A stretch of DNA of 64,000 bases from Nageia nagi (Eukaryota > Pinophyta). Under the pieces are notes generated by a model. It searched no databases. It was not told the DNA's origin and saw only the letters and a list, made by a program, of their open reading frames with translations. The DNA lies in the NCBI GenBank assembly GCA_050084985.1, contig JBITNC010000001.1, positions 85,622,001-85,686,000 on the forward strand. Direction: 5' to 3'. Of this stretch, positions 33,641-44,979 are shown one piece after another (the stretch's first letter is position 1; each line of letters starts with the position of its first letter). The translations under genes were made by a program, and so were the position numbers.

Positions 33641-34235
33641 AATAGGAGAATGCAGAGACTATGTGCACTGCAAGTCAGAAGAAAGCAAAATGCCTAAGGA
33701 TTGGGCAAGACCCAAATGGAGTCATGCACCCAAGAAGTGGGCAAGATGAGGTTAGAGTTGAGCGAGGAGCTCCTCCAGGCCAAACAGTGGACCAAGTGGG
33801 GTCCAGAATAGAGCCACCAGGAGCCATGGCATGAACAAGTCAGAGGAGACTAACATCGTGCTCATGCCATCATTGAGCCCATTGTTCACCTACCCTGTGT
33901 GCATTTCTAAAACTAGCATATGTTTTATTTTGGATACTATTATTTCCAAAAATGGAAGGCTTTCTGGGTTTTTCAATCGAGCAAGCCATAATAAGGTGAA
34001 TGTACAGACTGGAAGGGTTGCCAACAATATGCTAAATTTAGCAGGTGAAAATGGTAGAATCAAGTCTGAGGAAGTCAGTCACTATAGCTTGTTATCGAAG
34101 TAAGGCGACTGGTGCGTGTTTTGAAGATCCACATGTTATATGGAGGTAGATATTAAAATTATGTATTTTCTAGCAGACAAGTCATGTGATGTGGAGGGAA
34201 AACCTCCCTGATGTATGCATTCTATGTGAAGAATG
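33641..34235 (+). other. Element E right internal part with a 90-codon open frame
   Basis: A frame at 33831-34103 is open for 90 codons and has plain codon use, but I do not recognise it. It could be a fourth captured fragment (contains ICFILDTIISKNGRLSGFF). The part 33641-33830 is G-rich with no clear domain. Confidence 0.4.
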
Positions 34236-34240
34236 GCCAA

Positions 34241-34375
34241 TGTCTAGCACCAGAAAGACCAACTCTAGACTAGCTCCAAAAAATAAACTTCAGTCTAGCA
34301 CCAAAGTCTAGCACCAGGAAGTCTAGCACCAGAAAGACTAGCTCCAGATGAGCTCCAAAAAAAGCACCAAAAATG
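34241..34375 (+). repeat. TCTAGCACCA short repeats in element E
   Basis: The word GTCTAGCACCARRAAG occurs at 34242, 34292 (GTCTAGCACCAAAG), 34306 and 34321, with degenerate TAGCTCCA copies in between. Confidence 0.85.
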
Positions 34376-34442
34376 TTTTGTAGCATCTACTACACACCTT
34401 GAGGCATCTTTGTTTTCTCATTTATTTCTTAATCCCTTGCAA

Positions 34443-34456
34443 ATTAAAGGAGGGAA
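34443..34456 (+). other. Polypurine tract of element E
   Basis: ATTAAAGGAGGGAA directly before the 3' LTR. Confidence 0.9.
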
Positions 34457-34583
34457 TGTTGGAAACTTAATCCTTAGGGATTAAGGTAATTTGTGATCAT
34501 TAATAGTTTTAGGTGTGTGAGTCTGCATGTATTTATAGGAGATCAAATTAATACAATATTTGGCTTTTGGAGTTTCTCCTTCA
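34457..34583 (+). repeat. Element E 3' LTR
   Basis: 127 bp, one base different from 31777-31903. Followed by GAAAATTTATG, which resumes element C. Confidence 0.97.
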
Positions 34584-35302
34584 GAAAATTTATGCAAATC
34601 GAAGTATTGAAATGCAAGAACACTTAATGTTTGAATATTTGGTACATTTAAAAAAATTGAATGTTATTATTTATTATTATAATAATAAATATTTTCAAAT
34701 CCATGGTCACTCCATGAGTAGCATCTCTTATCAATTGTAGGATTATTCCAAGCTTGATTCATTAAAAGTTCTCATTAGCTTGGTCTTTATAGACTATAAG
34801 CTATCTATCATAGTAGTCTATACTTCATGGATATTACAAGCCTAAGGCATTAAAGAAGACCTCATATGCTTACTCTTCATATACTGAGTTATCTATCATA
34901 GTAGTCTATATATCATGGTTTATAACACTATGAATTGCATCAACCATAGTAACACACTACATCTTATATTAATTTTCTCCTTGATCTTTACATTGCTTAT
35001 TCTTTAATGGGATGTGATCTATGTGGGTATTATGTTGCTTTATTCTATAGGTATTATCTAGGTGAATAGGATTGGGATAGATCGCTCGCCTCATATAGGC
35101 ACTCCAATTTTGGCTTGTTTACTTGATGCAATATGAGCAAGGGGTAACCAAGACTAAAAGGAGGAAAATAACATACCATAATCAACATATCAATCAAAAT
35201 AGGGAAGTCTACTTTACTATTGAAATTTTTCTTCTCTTCTCTAAACTTGTTTGGATTATGCAATTTAAATGTTTTTCATTTCATATCTAAAGAGGGGAAA
35301 AA
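34584..35302 (+). other. Element C internal segment, right of element E
   Basis: Non-coding, homologous to 36330-36990 (for example GGTCATTCCATGAG and CATTAGCTTG). The part 34780-34930 repeats a module TATAAGCTATCTATCATAG twice. It ends in the pre-LTR sequence with a GAGGGGAAAAA polypurine tract. Confidence 0.65.
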
Positions 35303-36054
35303 TGTATACAACTAAAAATGATTTATTATTTATTTAATAAATCATAGTTGGATTTCTTAAATGATTTAATGCAACATTACATATATCAAGATAAAAGGAT
35401 GTTATAATGTAATGCCATGTGTTTATTAAATGTTTTATCATATATCATGGATTTTATTTTAAAGTATCTTGAATATAACAATGATTATATTATTGCATGA
35501 GGTTGGCCTTCACTCTTATCTATCTTTTGTAGGCTATATAAATGGGTGGATAAGTTGATATCCAAATATCAAAACTCTTTGATATGATAAGAAATCTAAC
35601 AGGTGGTTTTCAACTGTAATGATGTCTTTATATGCCACCTATCTTGATAATTCATTATACTTTGAGCTTAAGAATTTCTATCTTTGGCATACATCATAAT
35701 TCAATATATTCTACATAGTTAGTAGTGTGCTTCTCCTCCATTGGTAGTAATGTGCTTCTCACAAGCCATCAACAATGTGCATCTTTTAGATTGAGGGTTA
35801 TAGGATTTGATGGTCAACTTGTTGGTTAATGCAAATGAAGATTAGTTGTGAACTCACCATGAGTTTGATCCTAACCCTTCAAATATTTATTGTTATCTTC
35901 TTTTGAGGATTGTACACACACTTCATATTAGGTGCATATTTTGCATGTATATCTATTGCAATCTAATATAATGTCTATTGTATATTTAATTATATATTGT
36001 ATACTATTTATTTAATTGTGTTTATTCATATATTTGCATCATTTAAAGTCTAAA
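35303..36054 (+). repeat. Element C LTR copy 2 (internal)
   Basis: Begins TGTATACAACTAAAAATG and is aligned with copies 1 and 3. It has a TATA box CTATATAAATG near 35534 and ends AAGTCTAAA. Confidence 0.8.
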
Positions 36055-36990
36055 AATTGAATATCATTAAAAGTTACAAATATTATTTGAAAATTTTCAT
36101 GCAACTAATGATGTATGTTTACATCAAAATCCTTGCAAATAGGGTATGTTATAATTACTTAAAATATTTATTTCAAAATGCCATTGTTTCATAAATATGC
36201 ACTAAAATGGAAATGATAAACAAAATTTCAAAAGACATGATTGACAAATTCTATGAAATTCACATAGTTAGTGGTGTAGGTTTACTTTGGAAACAAATGA
36301 AATCAATTAATTCAATGTGATCAAATGTATGAAAGACCAATGAATATTTTAATATTTGGTATTTTCATAGGAATCAAATGATATTTTTTAATGTTATGCT
36401 AACAAATGTTTTCAATTCCTTGGTCATTCCATGAGAAAAAATCTCTTATAAATTATAGATTATTTCAAGCTTGAGTCACTAAAAAAGATCTCATTAGCTT
36501 GATAATCATGGTTGTTCTAAGCTTAGGGCATTAAAGTGGACCTCATTAGCTTTATTTTCATATACTATGAGTTGCAATCAAAGTAGTCTAAATATCATGG
36601 TTAAATAGAACTATGATTCACATCAGTCATAGTGACACAATGGATATCATATATATTTCATCCTTGATTTTTCAATTGATTATTCTTTAATAAGATATGA
36701 TCTATGTGGGTATTATGCTAGATTATTCTTAATAAGGTATGTTTTAGGAGAGTAGGACTCATGAAAAGACACTCTTCTCATATAGGGACTCCAATTTTTG
36801 GTTTGATTCCTTGAAAAACTAGAGCAAGGGGCAATGCAAGACCAAAAGAGGGCATATGACATATCATACTTAGCATATCAATCAAGAAAGGGAAGTCTAC
36901 TTTACTATTGAAAATTTTCTTCTCTTATCTAAACTTCTTTGGATTATATAATTTCAATGTTTTTCATTTCATATCCAAAGATGGGCAAAA
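36055..36990 (+). other. Element C second internal segment
   Basis: Non-coding 936 bp, homologous to the right-hand half of the first internal segment; probably brought in by recombination between two C copies. Confidence 0.65.
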
Positions 36991-37224
36991 TGTAGATTCC
37001 TAAAAATGATTTATTATTTATTTAATAAATCATATTTAGACTTTCTAAATGACCTATTACAATATTACAAATATCAAGATAAAGTTGATTTTACAATGAA
37101 ATGCCATGTGTTATATTAAATTCTATATCATTTATCATGGTTTATATTTTAAAATATCTTGAATATAAAAAAGTTTATATTATTGCTAGAGATAAACTTT
37201 CACTCCTTTCCATGTCCTTGTAAG

Positions 37225-37261
<37 letters not shown>

Positions 37262-37783
37262 TGGAATAGGATGACCTCCACAAATTGAAACTCTTTGATA
37301 TGATAAGAAATATCATAGGTGGTTGTCAACCGTAATCTTCATCAAACTATGGTGTCTTTATATGCCACCTATTATGAGAAATGTTTATACTCTAAGATCT
37401 GAACTTTCTATCTTTTGCAAACAACACAATTCAAGATATCCTATGTAGTGGATGGCATCCTTCTCTTAGGCCATTAACAACATGATTCTCTTGGGCCATT
37501 GGTGGTGTGTGTCTCTTAAATCAAAGATTCCAAATTTTAATAGTCAATTCATTGATCCATTCACATGAAGATTTATTGTGAAAGCACCATGAATCTGATC
37601 CCAATCCTCTAAGGATTCATTACTACTTCTCATTGAGGATTATTGATACACTTCATATTAGATTCATGTATTTCATGAATATTTTTTGTAATCTGATATA
37701 GTGTACATTATCTATTTCTTCTTATATTGTATATCAATTTATTTATTATGTATATTCATATTTTACACAATTTGAGGTCTACA
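36991..37783 (+). repeat. Element C LTR copy 3
   Basis: Begins TGTAGATTCCTAAAAATG and ends GGTCTACA with a proper CA. It differs from copy 2 by many substitutions and by the AT expansion at its TATA box. Confidence 0.8.
37226..37259. repeat. (TA)n microsatellite at the TATA box of C LTR copy 3
   Basis: A 34-bp TA run occupies the position where LTR copies 1 and 2 have a normal TATATAAAT box, so the promoter element itself has expanded. Confidence 0.85.
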
Positions 37784-38250
37784 AATTGCCTCCTCACTCT
37801 CTCAACAATTATGAAGAATTAGAAAAAATATTTATGGATCATTATAAGTACAATATCAAACATAAGGTGACCCTAGTAGATTTGTATTCATTTAAATAAT
37901 GTTCTAATGAGAAGTTAGATAAATCCATCCCTAGATTAAACAAAGTATAATAAACTATAAATTAAAAATTGGAAAAGGAAGATATATATCATTTTTTTAT
38001 TATTCCTTAATCTAACTATTATAACAATATACTATTGATCTGATGGATGAAAGTTTCAGGGTAATATTAAAACAATTCTAAACAAATAAAAATCTCTAAT
38101 AAAATAAGGACTAATGAAATATAGTAACACAATTTTAATAAATGATAAAAAATATGTATCAAATAAAGAATGAAGAAAATAATGTTAATGTAGGATAAAA
38201 GTATGTATTAGTCAAATCAACAACTCAAAAAAATAATTTCCTTCCCCATA
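37784..38250 (+). pseudogene. gag: Element D gag, continued
   Basis: Right after element C the frame reads LPPHSLNNYEELEKIFMDHY, then NIKHKVTLVDLYSFK, the middle of a plant Ty3/gypsy gag capsid domain (compare LPPNSIxxFEELxxxFxxxYxxN and the xKVTLxDLxxxKQ block). Stops follow, and later codons are unclear. It is the continuation of the scrap at 29961-30020. Confidence 0.7.
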
Positions 38251-38870
38251 GAACCTATAATCATATTAAAATATTTGATTAAAAAAATAAGTTGTTTCAC
38301 CCTTTGGAATAAAAACAAGATGATAGTAACACAAAAAAACTAGAGTGGTGTAAAGTAGAATATTATAATGTGTTTCAATAGGCTATATAAAATTCCACAA
38401 ACTAATGCATTAGACTAAGGAAATAAATCTAATTATTACTTGAAGAAGTAAAATATATATGTCAAAATAAAAGAGTAAATGAGGAAAATTGATCAATAAA
38501 TGTGATAATAAATGAAGATAAGTGTACTCATGCAAAAAGAAGAACTTAAAAAATAATAATATATATAATTATAACTAAAAAGTATTGATATTCTAAATGA
38601 TCCAAGATCCTATAATATTCTTAAGAAAATAAAAAATACTCAAGCAAAAACTAATTTGTATTAACTTCTCCAAATTTCTCAACCACATAAAGATATCTTA
38701 TATGAAGCTTTCAAAAAAGGGAATTTTTTGGAAAATATAGAAGCTTCATCATTTTAAAAAGTGATACATTCATGGAAATAAATAAAATTGATTAAAGCTT
38801 ATGCAAGTGAAATTATTAGTAAATATATTATAGATCAAGGCTTGACATTATACATTTAAAGAAATTGTTT
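38251..38870 (+). other. Element D gag-protease interval, unresolved
   Basis: Very AT-rich, with many stops; only faint coding character (AYASEIISKYI near 38800). No repeat or other feature seen. Confidence 0.35.
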
Positions 38871-39245
38871 TTGTTCTCAAGTCAAAAGGGCATTAGTAGA
38901 CACAAAATCATAATTAAATATTGTATCAATTCAATTTTTTTAAAAATTAAGTATGAAAAGACACCACCCATTTAAAAATAAAAAATAAAAATAAAAATCA
39001 AAGGATTTGATAATGTGAAAATGTAATATGTAAGAATCATAACATTATCTTTTTAGTTAGGTTCCAAAGTAATTTTGCTAGATCATGCAAGATGACCTTC
39101 CATAAAATGTCCTTTTATGAACACCATGAATATTACATTATAAATTATTACTTTTACAATGCATATATGCATAGCATTTGAACATGAGGAGAAAATTCAT
39201 AAAATCTAAGTTGATAAAGATCCATTCAAGTAACAAAATTTAGCT
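38871..39245 (+). pseudogene. pro: Element D aspartic protease, decayed
   Basis: Across shifts it reads ALVDTKS then LNIVSI, where active copies have VDTGxSLNIV, so the DTG glycine is now lysine. Next come KGFDN, GSKVILLDHAR and CIAFEHEEKIHKI followed by VDKDPFK. These are the successive blocks of the pol-type protease in this group. Stops and frameshifts throughout. Confidence 0.6.
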
Positions 39246-40866
39246 AGAATTAAGTTTCCTTAAACTTAAATGGTTCCTCATAATATTTTTTTTTTTTAAG
39301 TGTTACAAAGTAAATAACTAAATAAAATTATAAAATAATCCTTGAAAAGGAAAAACCTTGACTCTATTGTAAGAATATTTAAACCTTAAACCAAGGTGAG
39401 GAGTTTCAAGAATATCTTGCAATAGTAAAATGATAGTGAAAATCATTAAAAAAACAAGTTAGATTTAATATCATAAATGTAGCAAAATAGATAAAAAAAA
39501 GGTACCTATAAGTAGGAAAAATAAAAAAAAATGGTAATTAATTTATATCTTTTGGACAATTATATGGAAAAATTTTGTGTCTACAAAGGTATTAGCTTAG
39601 GTAACAATTAAAAAGGAATACCAAAATTTTCAAAAAGTATTTCAATTTTAAGTATAAAAGAATGCTTTAGGCTATAAATAAATAAAAAGTAATTAAAAGG
39701 AAGTTAATAATAATTGGGAACTTCCCTCATTCATTCAAATTTTTAATTTAGTAAATATAGTATAATTATCCCCCTTGGTTAAATATATAGGGTTTCTAGC
39801 AAGTGAATATAATACCAATAGAACATTTGAAAATGAGTATCATGATAAAGTAGGTTCTTACATACTGCACTAAACTTCATTCAAAATATTTTAGTAATAG
39901 GTAAGTAGAAAAAATTAAAAGAATAAATCAAGTTCATCTTGGATAATATCATCTCTAGGCTTGGATTTACAATTTCAATTTTGATGGATATTAAGCCTTA
40001 CCTAGGATGAAATAAAATTAATTTCAAGGAGTTCCATATTATTCTTTTGGTCCTCATAGAAAAATCATAAAAAGAAAAACTAAAATATCTTAAATAAATG
40101 TTTGAACTAATATGGATTAATCCTTATGTCCTCATTGAGAAATATATATTAATGGCATATAAACTTACCACCATGGAAGGAAAAGAGAAGAAAAATTTGG
40201 TGTATAAAAGAAAAAAATAGTGTATACTATGCATATTAAGAAATTCTATGAATAAATTAGTATGTATTATAGAAATACCAAAAAAAACACAATCTTAAGA
40301 ATCTCCAATTTCAGTTTCAAGTTGTTTAGAATTAGAAACAAGGCTAACCTTTGCCTTGCACATAAATAAAAGGTTGAACTTAGCCCCATTTTAATTAATT
40401 TTATCATTTTAGTGATTTTGATAATTTTTTTAGTATTGGAGTACTTTATGGGTTTTTTGGAGATTTTTCTTTTGATATATATTCTTTATTTATCTCTCAT
40501 ATTTTTTTTATCAAGAGGAGGTTCATTCTTGTCATCAAGATAAGTGATTAACCTTTCTTCAGGAATGTTGAACATTTTTATATATATTATTTTTTATTTT
40601 ATTTTATTCCTTAGTGTTCACTATCCCCTTAGATGTCGGTAAGTTGTTAGGTGATGTATTTGTAAATAGTAAAACATAACCCTTAATTATATATATTTTT
40701 TGATACCTAATTTGGCATGTTTTTTGGGTCAAACTAGTTATCACATAACCTTCACCATGCTATGATAAATATGATGTAATTTTACATTGCAATTATCAAT
40801 TATGATTTATCAAAGATACTTCTCAAGTATAATTTTATTTTTTGTAGGGTGTACAACTAGTATCAA
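39246..40866 (+). other. Unassigned AT-rich stretch between element D protease and element F
   Basis: No confident domain on either strand. The part 40075-40314 is the reverse complement of 49780-50005 in element F's 3' LTR. It could include the rest of element D's pol (the protease-RT linker) and the flank of the minus-strand element G. Confidence 0.4.
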
Positions 40867-43800
40867 TGTAACACCCAAAGAGGCAATCAAGTCTATTAAC
40901 AATCCTATAAATTGATAATTATATATGCTATAACTGAAGGAATAACATAACAACCTACCCAATTGCACTTATTACAACTCAAATGTTATTGAGAATTTGA
41001 ATGTGATTGAGACTATTTATGTTATCAGATGTCCAATTGTGATTGTTATATGCAATATTCATGTCAATTTGATGTTGGATTTGAGAATTTTGTGACATAT
41101 ATTATAGGTTGACATAGCATGGGAGTTAGGTTGGAGACCCTATGGAACCAAAGATAACTTGGTTATGGGAATGGATTGGTAAAAGTAAGAAATCATTAGT
41201 GTTGATTCGTTGATATCCCTTCATAAATCATATAGTTGCATATCATATTTATTGTGAATCATATTTGATCATTGTGATGTGTATAATGCTTATGTGTACA
41301 CTAACAAAAACCTTACCTTATAGGATGGGTGGTCTCTGTAGGTAAACTTGTGTGCCAAAAATTTGATATGCATGCCTAAATTGCTTGACTATTTTTGAAG
41401 TTGGAAGGAATATTCCAAATATTTAAATTTGAATCTTTTCACCAAAGTATTATAGCTTTTATAATTGATAAAATCCTAGGTTTTAGGTGAAAACAAAAAA
41501 TTTAGGCATGAAAACTATCTTGGTATTTTCTGGTAGTTGAAATGCTATCTTAGTATTTTGCAAAAATAATAGAGGAATCATCTCCATACATTTGGTATTT
41601 TATGTTAGGTATGTAAAATTATTAATGAACCTTTTCCATACACTTTGGTGCCTAATATGATGTGTGCAAATTATTTTGTAGTACATAGGACTTGTAAACA
41701 AATATCTCAAAATCCCACCACAAAATAATGAAACCCCTGCCACTCATGAACAAAAACATGTGAGGTGAAAAAATAATTATATTTTTAGATGTACTATACC
41801 ATATTTTGGTTATAAATACCTAGGATGATTATAATTATGGGACACTTCTCCTCTCTTTCCAAGCTTGGTCTAATAAGTCATGAAGAAAAGAATCTTCTTC
41901 CTCTTAAGTCTAGGTGTTTTTGCTAGAATTTTAAATACTAGTGCTAAAATGTTTAGCCAAGTTTTGAATTTCATTTGATAATTTTATAGTATATTTGAAG
42001 GAGGAAATTTTTGTTTAAGATTTTGTGATAATATTGATGGGGTTATTTGTTATTAATGGTATTACATTAATTATACCATGAGAAAGTATAATATTTGTAA
42101 TTATTTGATACATTTTCATGTGAATGTGTGTACGTACCTTGTCCAAACATGTATGCAAGTATTTAAAGAAAATATGGGAAAAATTAAATTAAAGAAAATG
42201 CATGGTCTTGTGATTTTGTGTGAACCAATTATTTTGCATATAGTACTTAAAAGAAAAATAAATAAATTACATTAGGCCATGTGTTGACATCCACTTTGCC
42301 TATTGTTTAATTTCACTTAAGATGATTTTCAAAAGGGTGGAATGTACTAGGGAAGTTTTCTTTGAAGTGTTACCATGGAAAAATAATTTTCCTTAGATTC
42401 TAGTCTTGATTGCTCCTAGCCACTCGTTGTCCTCTATTTTGGCTCAACATTTCAAAGATGCTTTTGTCAAACCCTTTGCAAACCTTTCATTAGAAAAAGT
42501 AGGTTGGAATGTTTAATTGATTAATATATAAACTATGAGAGATCATGAAATTTTTATTTAATTACTACTAATATTTTGAAATGAATTTAATAAATGTAAA
42601 ATTATTGGAGAATATGACTAAGTTGTGAAATTTTACCCTATGACTAAGGAAGGGAGGTAGTTCTAGAAAGAACATAAAACCTCTTAAGGTCCACGAATAG
42701 GGTATTAATTATGGAATTATTAATAAATTATATTAAATGAACCAATTATGATGCATTTAGATCAAAAATAAGTTATCATGATCCTCAATACTAAAAAACC
42801 TTAGTACACATATCTAATGAATCTTGGATCCTTGAGAGGAATGTGGAAGGTGAAGATAGCAAGAAGCTACTCCAAGAGGATGAAGATGTATTGAAGATCC
42901 TCTACCTTAAATCTTGAAAAAGTTATGATGTAAAATCTCTTTGATAATTTCATGGGAAACCATATGTAATTGAATGTATACATTATGATTTTCAAATTAG
43001 GGTTACCCTAGCTCATGATAGATTGCTATCATCTTAAAATGCATTTAGAGTATGTAATGAAGATGTAAAGCTATTACAAAATAAATGTAAGTCAGTTTGG
43101 TATCAATAAAGATAGCCTAATATCTATATTTAATTCATTTATGATAATCCAAGATTTACTTATTCCATCTTATATTATGCTCTTAAATGTATTTAAATAG
43201 TTTATGAGACTATAAATGAATTCTTGGGAAATTAAATAAAAAATGAAATAAGAATCCTAATTTATGCTCATATAAATATCAATACTTAATAAGACATAAT
43301 AAATATTATAATATCCAATATTATGAAATATGGAACCTTTGTATGGAAAACTCTCTTTTGATAATCAGTAAAATGTGTGGCATAGGAAATAATTAATATA
43401 TCACAAATACAAAAACAATGATAGTGTTGTATTTGAGAATATAATATACATCCTTGAATATTAAAAAAATACAATGGTATGAGTTGCTTTAAAATTATAA
43501 TGTTTGATACTTAGTTCAATATTAAGTAAAACCTTAAGGTTTTTAGGTAATCTTACAACAAAACTTAATCAAGGAGCTAAAACCCTAGAAGGATAATAGA
43601 GGGAAATAAAGACCTTAAACCAATATTAAAAGTTGATCAAAGGATTTTAGGAGCATATGAACAAATTAGTTAGTTAAGAATTATGAATTAACAATGATAG
43701 GGATATTTACATAGAAAGAAAACTTAGTCAATTTTTCATTATTGTAAGTTTGCTAAACTACATACAAAATATATTCCCTGAGTATGATATACTTTACATC

Positions 43801-44844
43801 AAACTTCCTTGTTAGAAATATCCACATTTGGTAATATTTTAGGGCTTGTTATTCTACTTTGTTATGTGATGTACTTTTAAAGTAATATTCTTTATGTTGC
43901 ATCATGTATATGGGATATTTATAGTAAAGTACTATTGAATATTCTTTGATGACTTCATAAAAAAGTTTGTTTGAAACTTCTTATAAATATTTGATGAATT
44001 TATTTTTTATTTATCAAACATGTTTAATAATGTGAAAGACGGTTTATTTGCAATTATTTAGATTAGAGGAACATCCTAATGCTTGATTCAAACATGAAAC
44101 CTAGAAAACCTAATAATAGATCTAAGATCAATTATTTCTAGGGATGTTAGAATGGAGATGGTTTTTATTTATAATCTTGCTTAAAAATTTATTAGAATAT
44201 ATAAACCACTTGAAGGTATGATTTCAATACCCATGACTCCCTAAGATATGGGCATGGGGATGTTGAACTTCATGGTGAGCTTAGTCAATAGATATGGGCA
44301 GGCTAGTGTCTCATATCCTCAATAGTTTGTTAGAAGAGGATAGCAATTGATAAAACTATAGTTACTAGATGAAGTTACCTAGTAGTCACATTTCTTATAG
44401 TTTACAAAATAGGATTATGATGAATGTTTCATAGGTGATAATGCTTACCCATTTTATATGGAAGATTACCTAGGATAATCTATTTGCATCTATGAATAAT
44501 AGGGTTACCATAAAAAAAGATGCATAACCTTGTGGATGAGCATTCTCTTAGGTGATATAGGCCTGAATAAGAAACCACTACACCATGACTAGAATGTTTG
44601 TTACATAGTTCATGAATAGATATGGTGGGATCACCTATGTGGCATATTCTAATGGGATGAGCATCGATAAGTGAACACCAAAAGGATTTTTATCAATCTT
44701 GGTTAATCTGTATTTAATCAATCTTGCCATATGAGTGCTAACTAGATAGTAGCATTGATATGCTCATTTTGATCATCTTTTTCATTCTTATACAATTCCA
44801 AAATTATAGGGTTTTATGAATTCTAGAATAGCTAAAGCACTACA
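40867..44844 (+). repeat. Element F 5' LTR (3978 bp)
   Basis: Very long LTR. Segments match the 3' copy collinearly: 40957-41200 with 49520-49760, 41855-42480 with 50010-50620, and 42490-44844 with 58310-60710. It ends GCACTACA before the primer site. A 65-codon open frame (42078-42275) is also partly present in the other LTR and seems to be chance. Confidence 0.82.
41811..41819 (+). promoter_or_regulatory. TATA box of element F 5' LTR
   Basis: TATAAATACC about 0.95 kb into the LTR, followed by a pyrimidine-rich CTTCTCCTCTCTTTCC. The corresponding region of the 3' LTR has been lost. Confidence 0.55.
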
Positions 44845-44845
44845 T

Positions 44846-44857
44846 TGGTATCATAGC
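44846..44857 (+). other. Primer-binding site of element F (initiator tRNA-Met, one mismatch)
   Basis: TGGTATCATAGC begins two bases after the LTR; it differs from the plant initiator-Met complement at one base. Confidence 0.85.
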
Positions 44858-44979
44858 ATCAAGTTCAAAATCTCAGGCCTATGTTCCATGACTCTTTTTC
44901 TATAAGAGTTTAGGAAGTCAATATATGTATGCTTGAGCCTAATGATAACACCATTTTATGGACTTAGATTATGGCATTC

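Larger units (their letters stand above)
31777..34583 (+). mobile_element. Element E: young small LTR element carrying captured host gene fragments
   Basis: 127-bp LTRs, identical except one A/G difference, with an initiator-Met primer site right after the first and a purine-rich AAAGGAGGGAA tract right before the second. It is flanked by CAAAA (31772-31776) and GAAAA (34584-34588). Internal length is about 2.55 kb. It contains no gag, RT or integrase; instead it carries recognisable pieces of three unrelated plant genes. G+C is visibly higher than in the surrounding DNA. This matches the known behaviour of gene-capturing LTR elements such as maize Bs1, though this particular combination is not one I recognise. 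It depends on another element for enzymes. Confidence 0.92.
30021..37783 (+). mobile_element. Element C: non-coding composite LTR element with three LTRs, hosting element E
   Basis: Three homologous LTRs (30021-30799, 35303-36054, 36991-37783) alternate with two related internal segments. Each internal segment ends with the same pre-LTR sequence (CTTTACTATTGAAA...CATTTCATATC). The outer edges carry AATTA (30016-30020) and AATTG (37784-37788), a probable 5-bp target duplication, so the outer LTRs bound one insertion. The middle LTR indicates recombination between two copies. No gag or pol frame is found in the internal parts (about 1.7 kb and 0.94 kb), so C is a non-autonomous (LARD-like) element. 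Confidence 0.8.

Noticed and set aside
40400-40600. Possible minus-strand gag start (MFNIPEERLITYLDD)
   Set aside because: Only a short plausible stretch with no further domain; could be chance.
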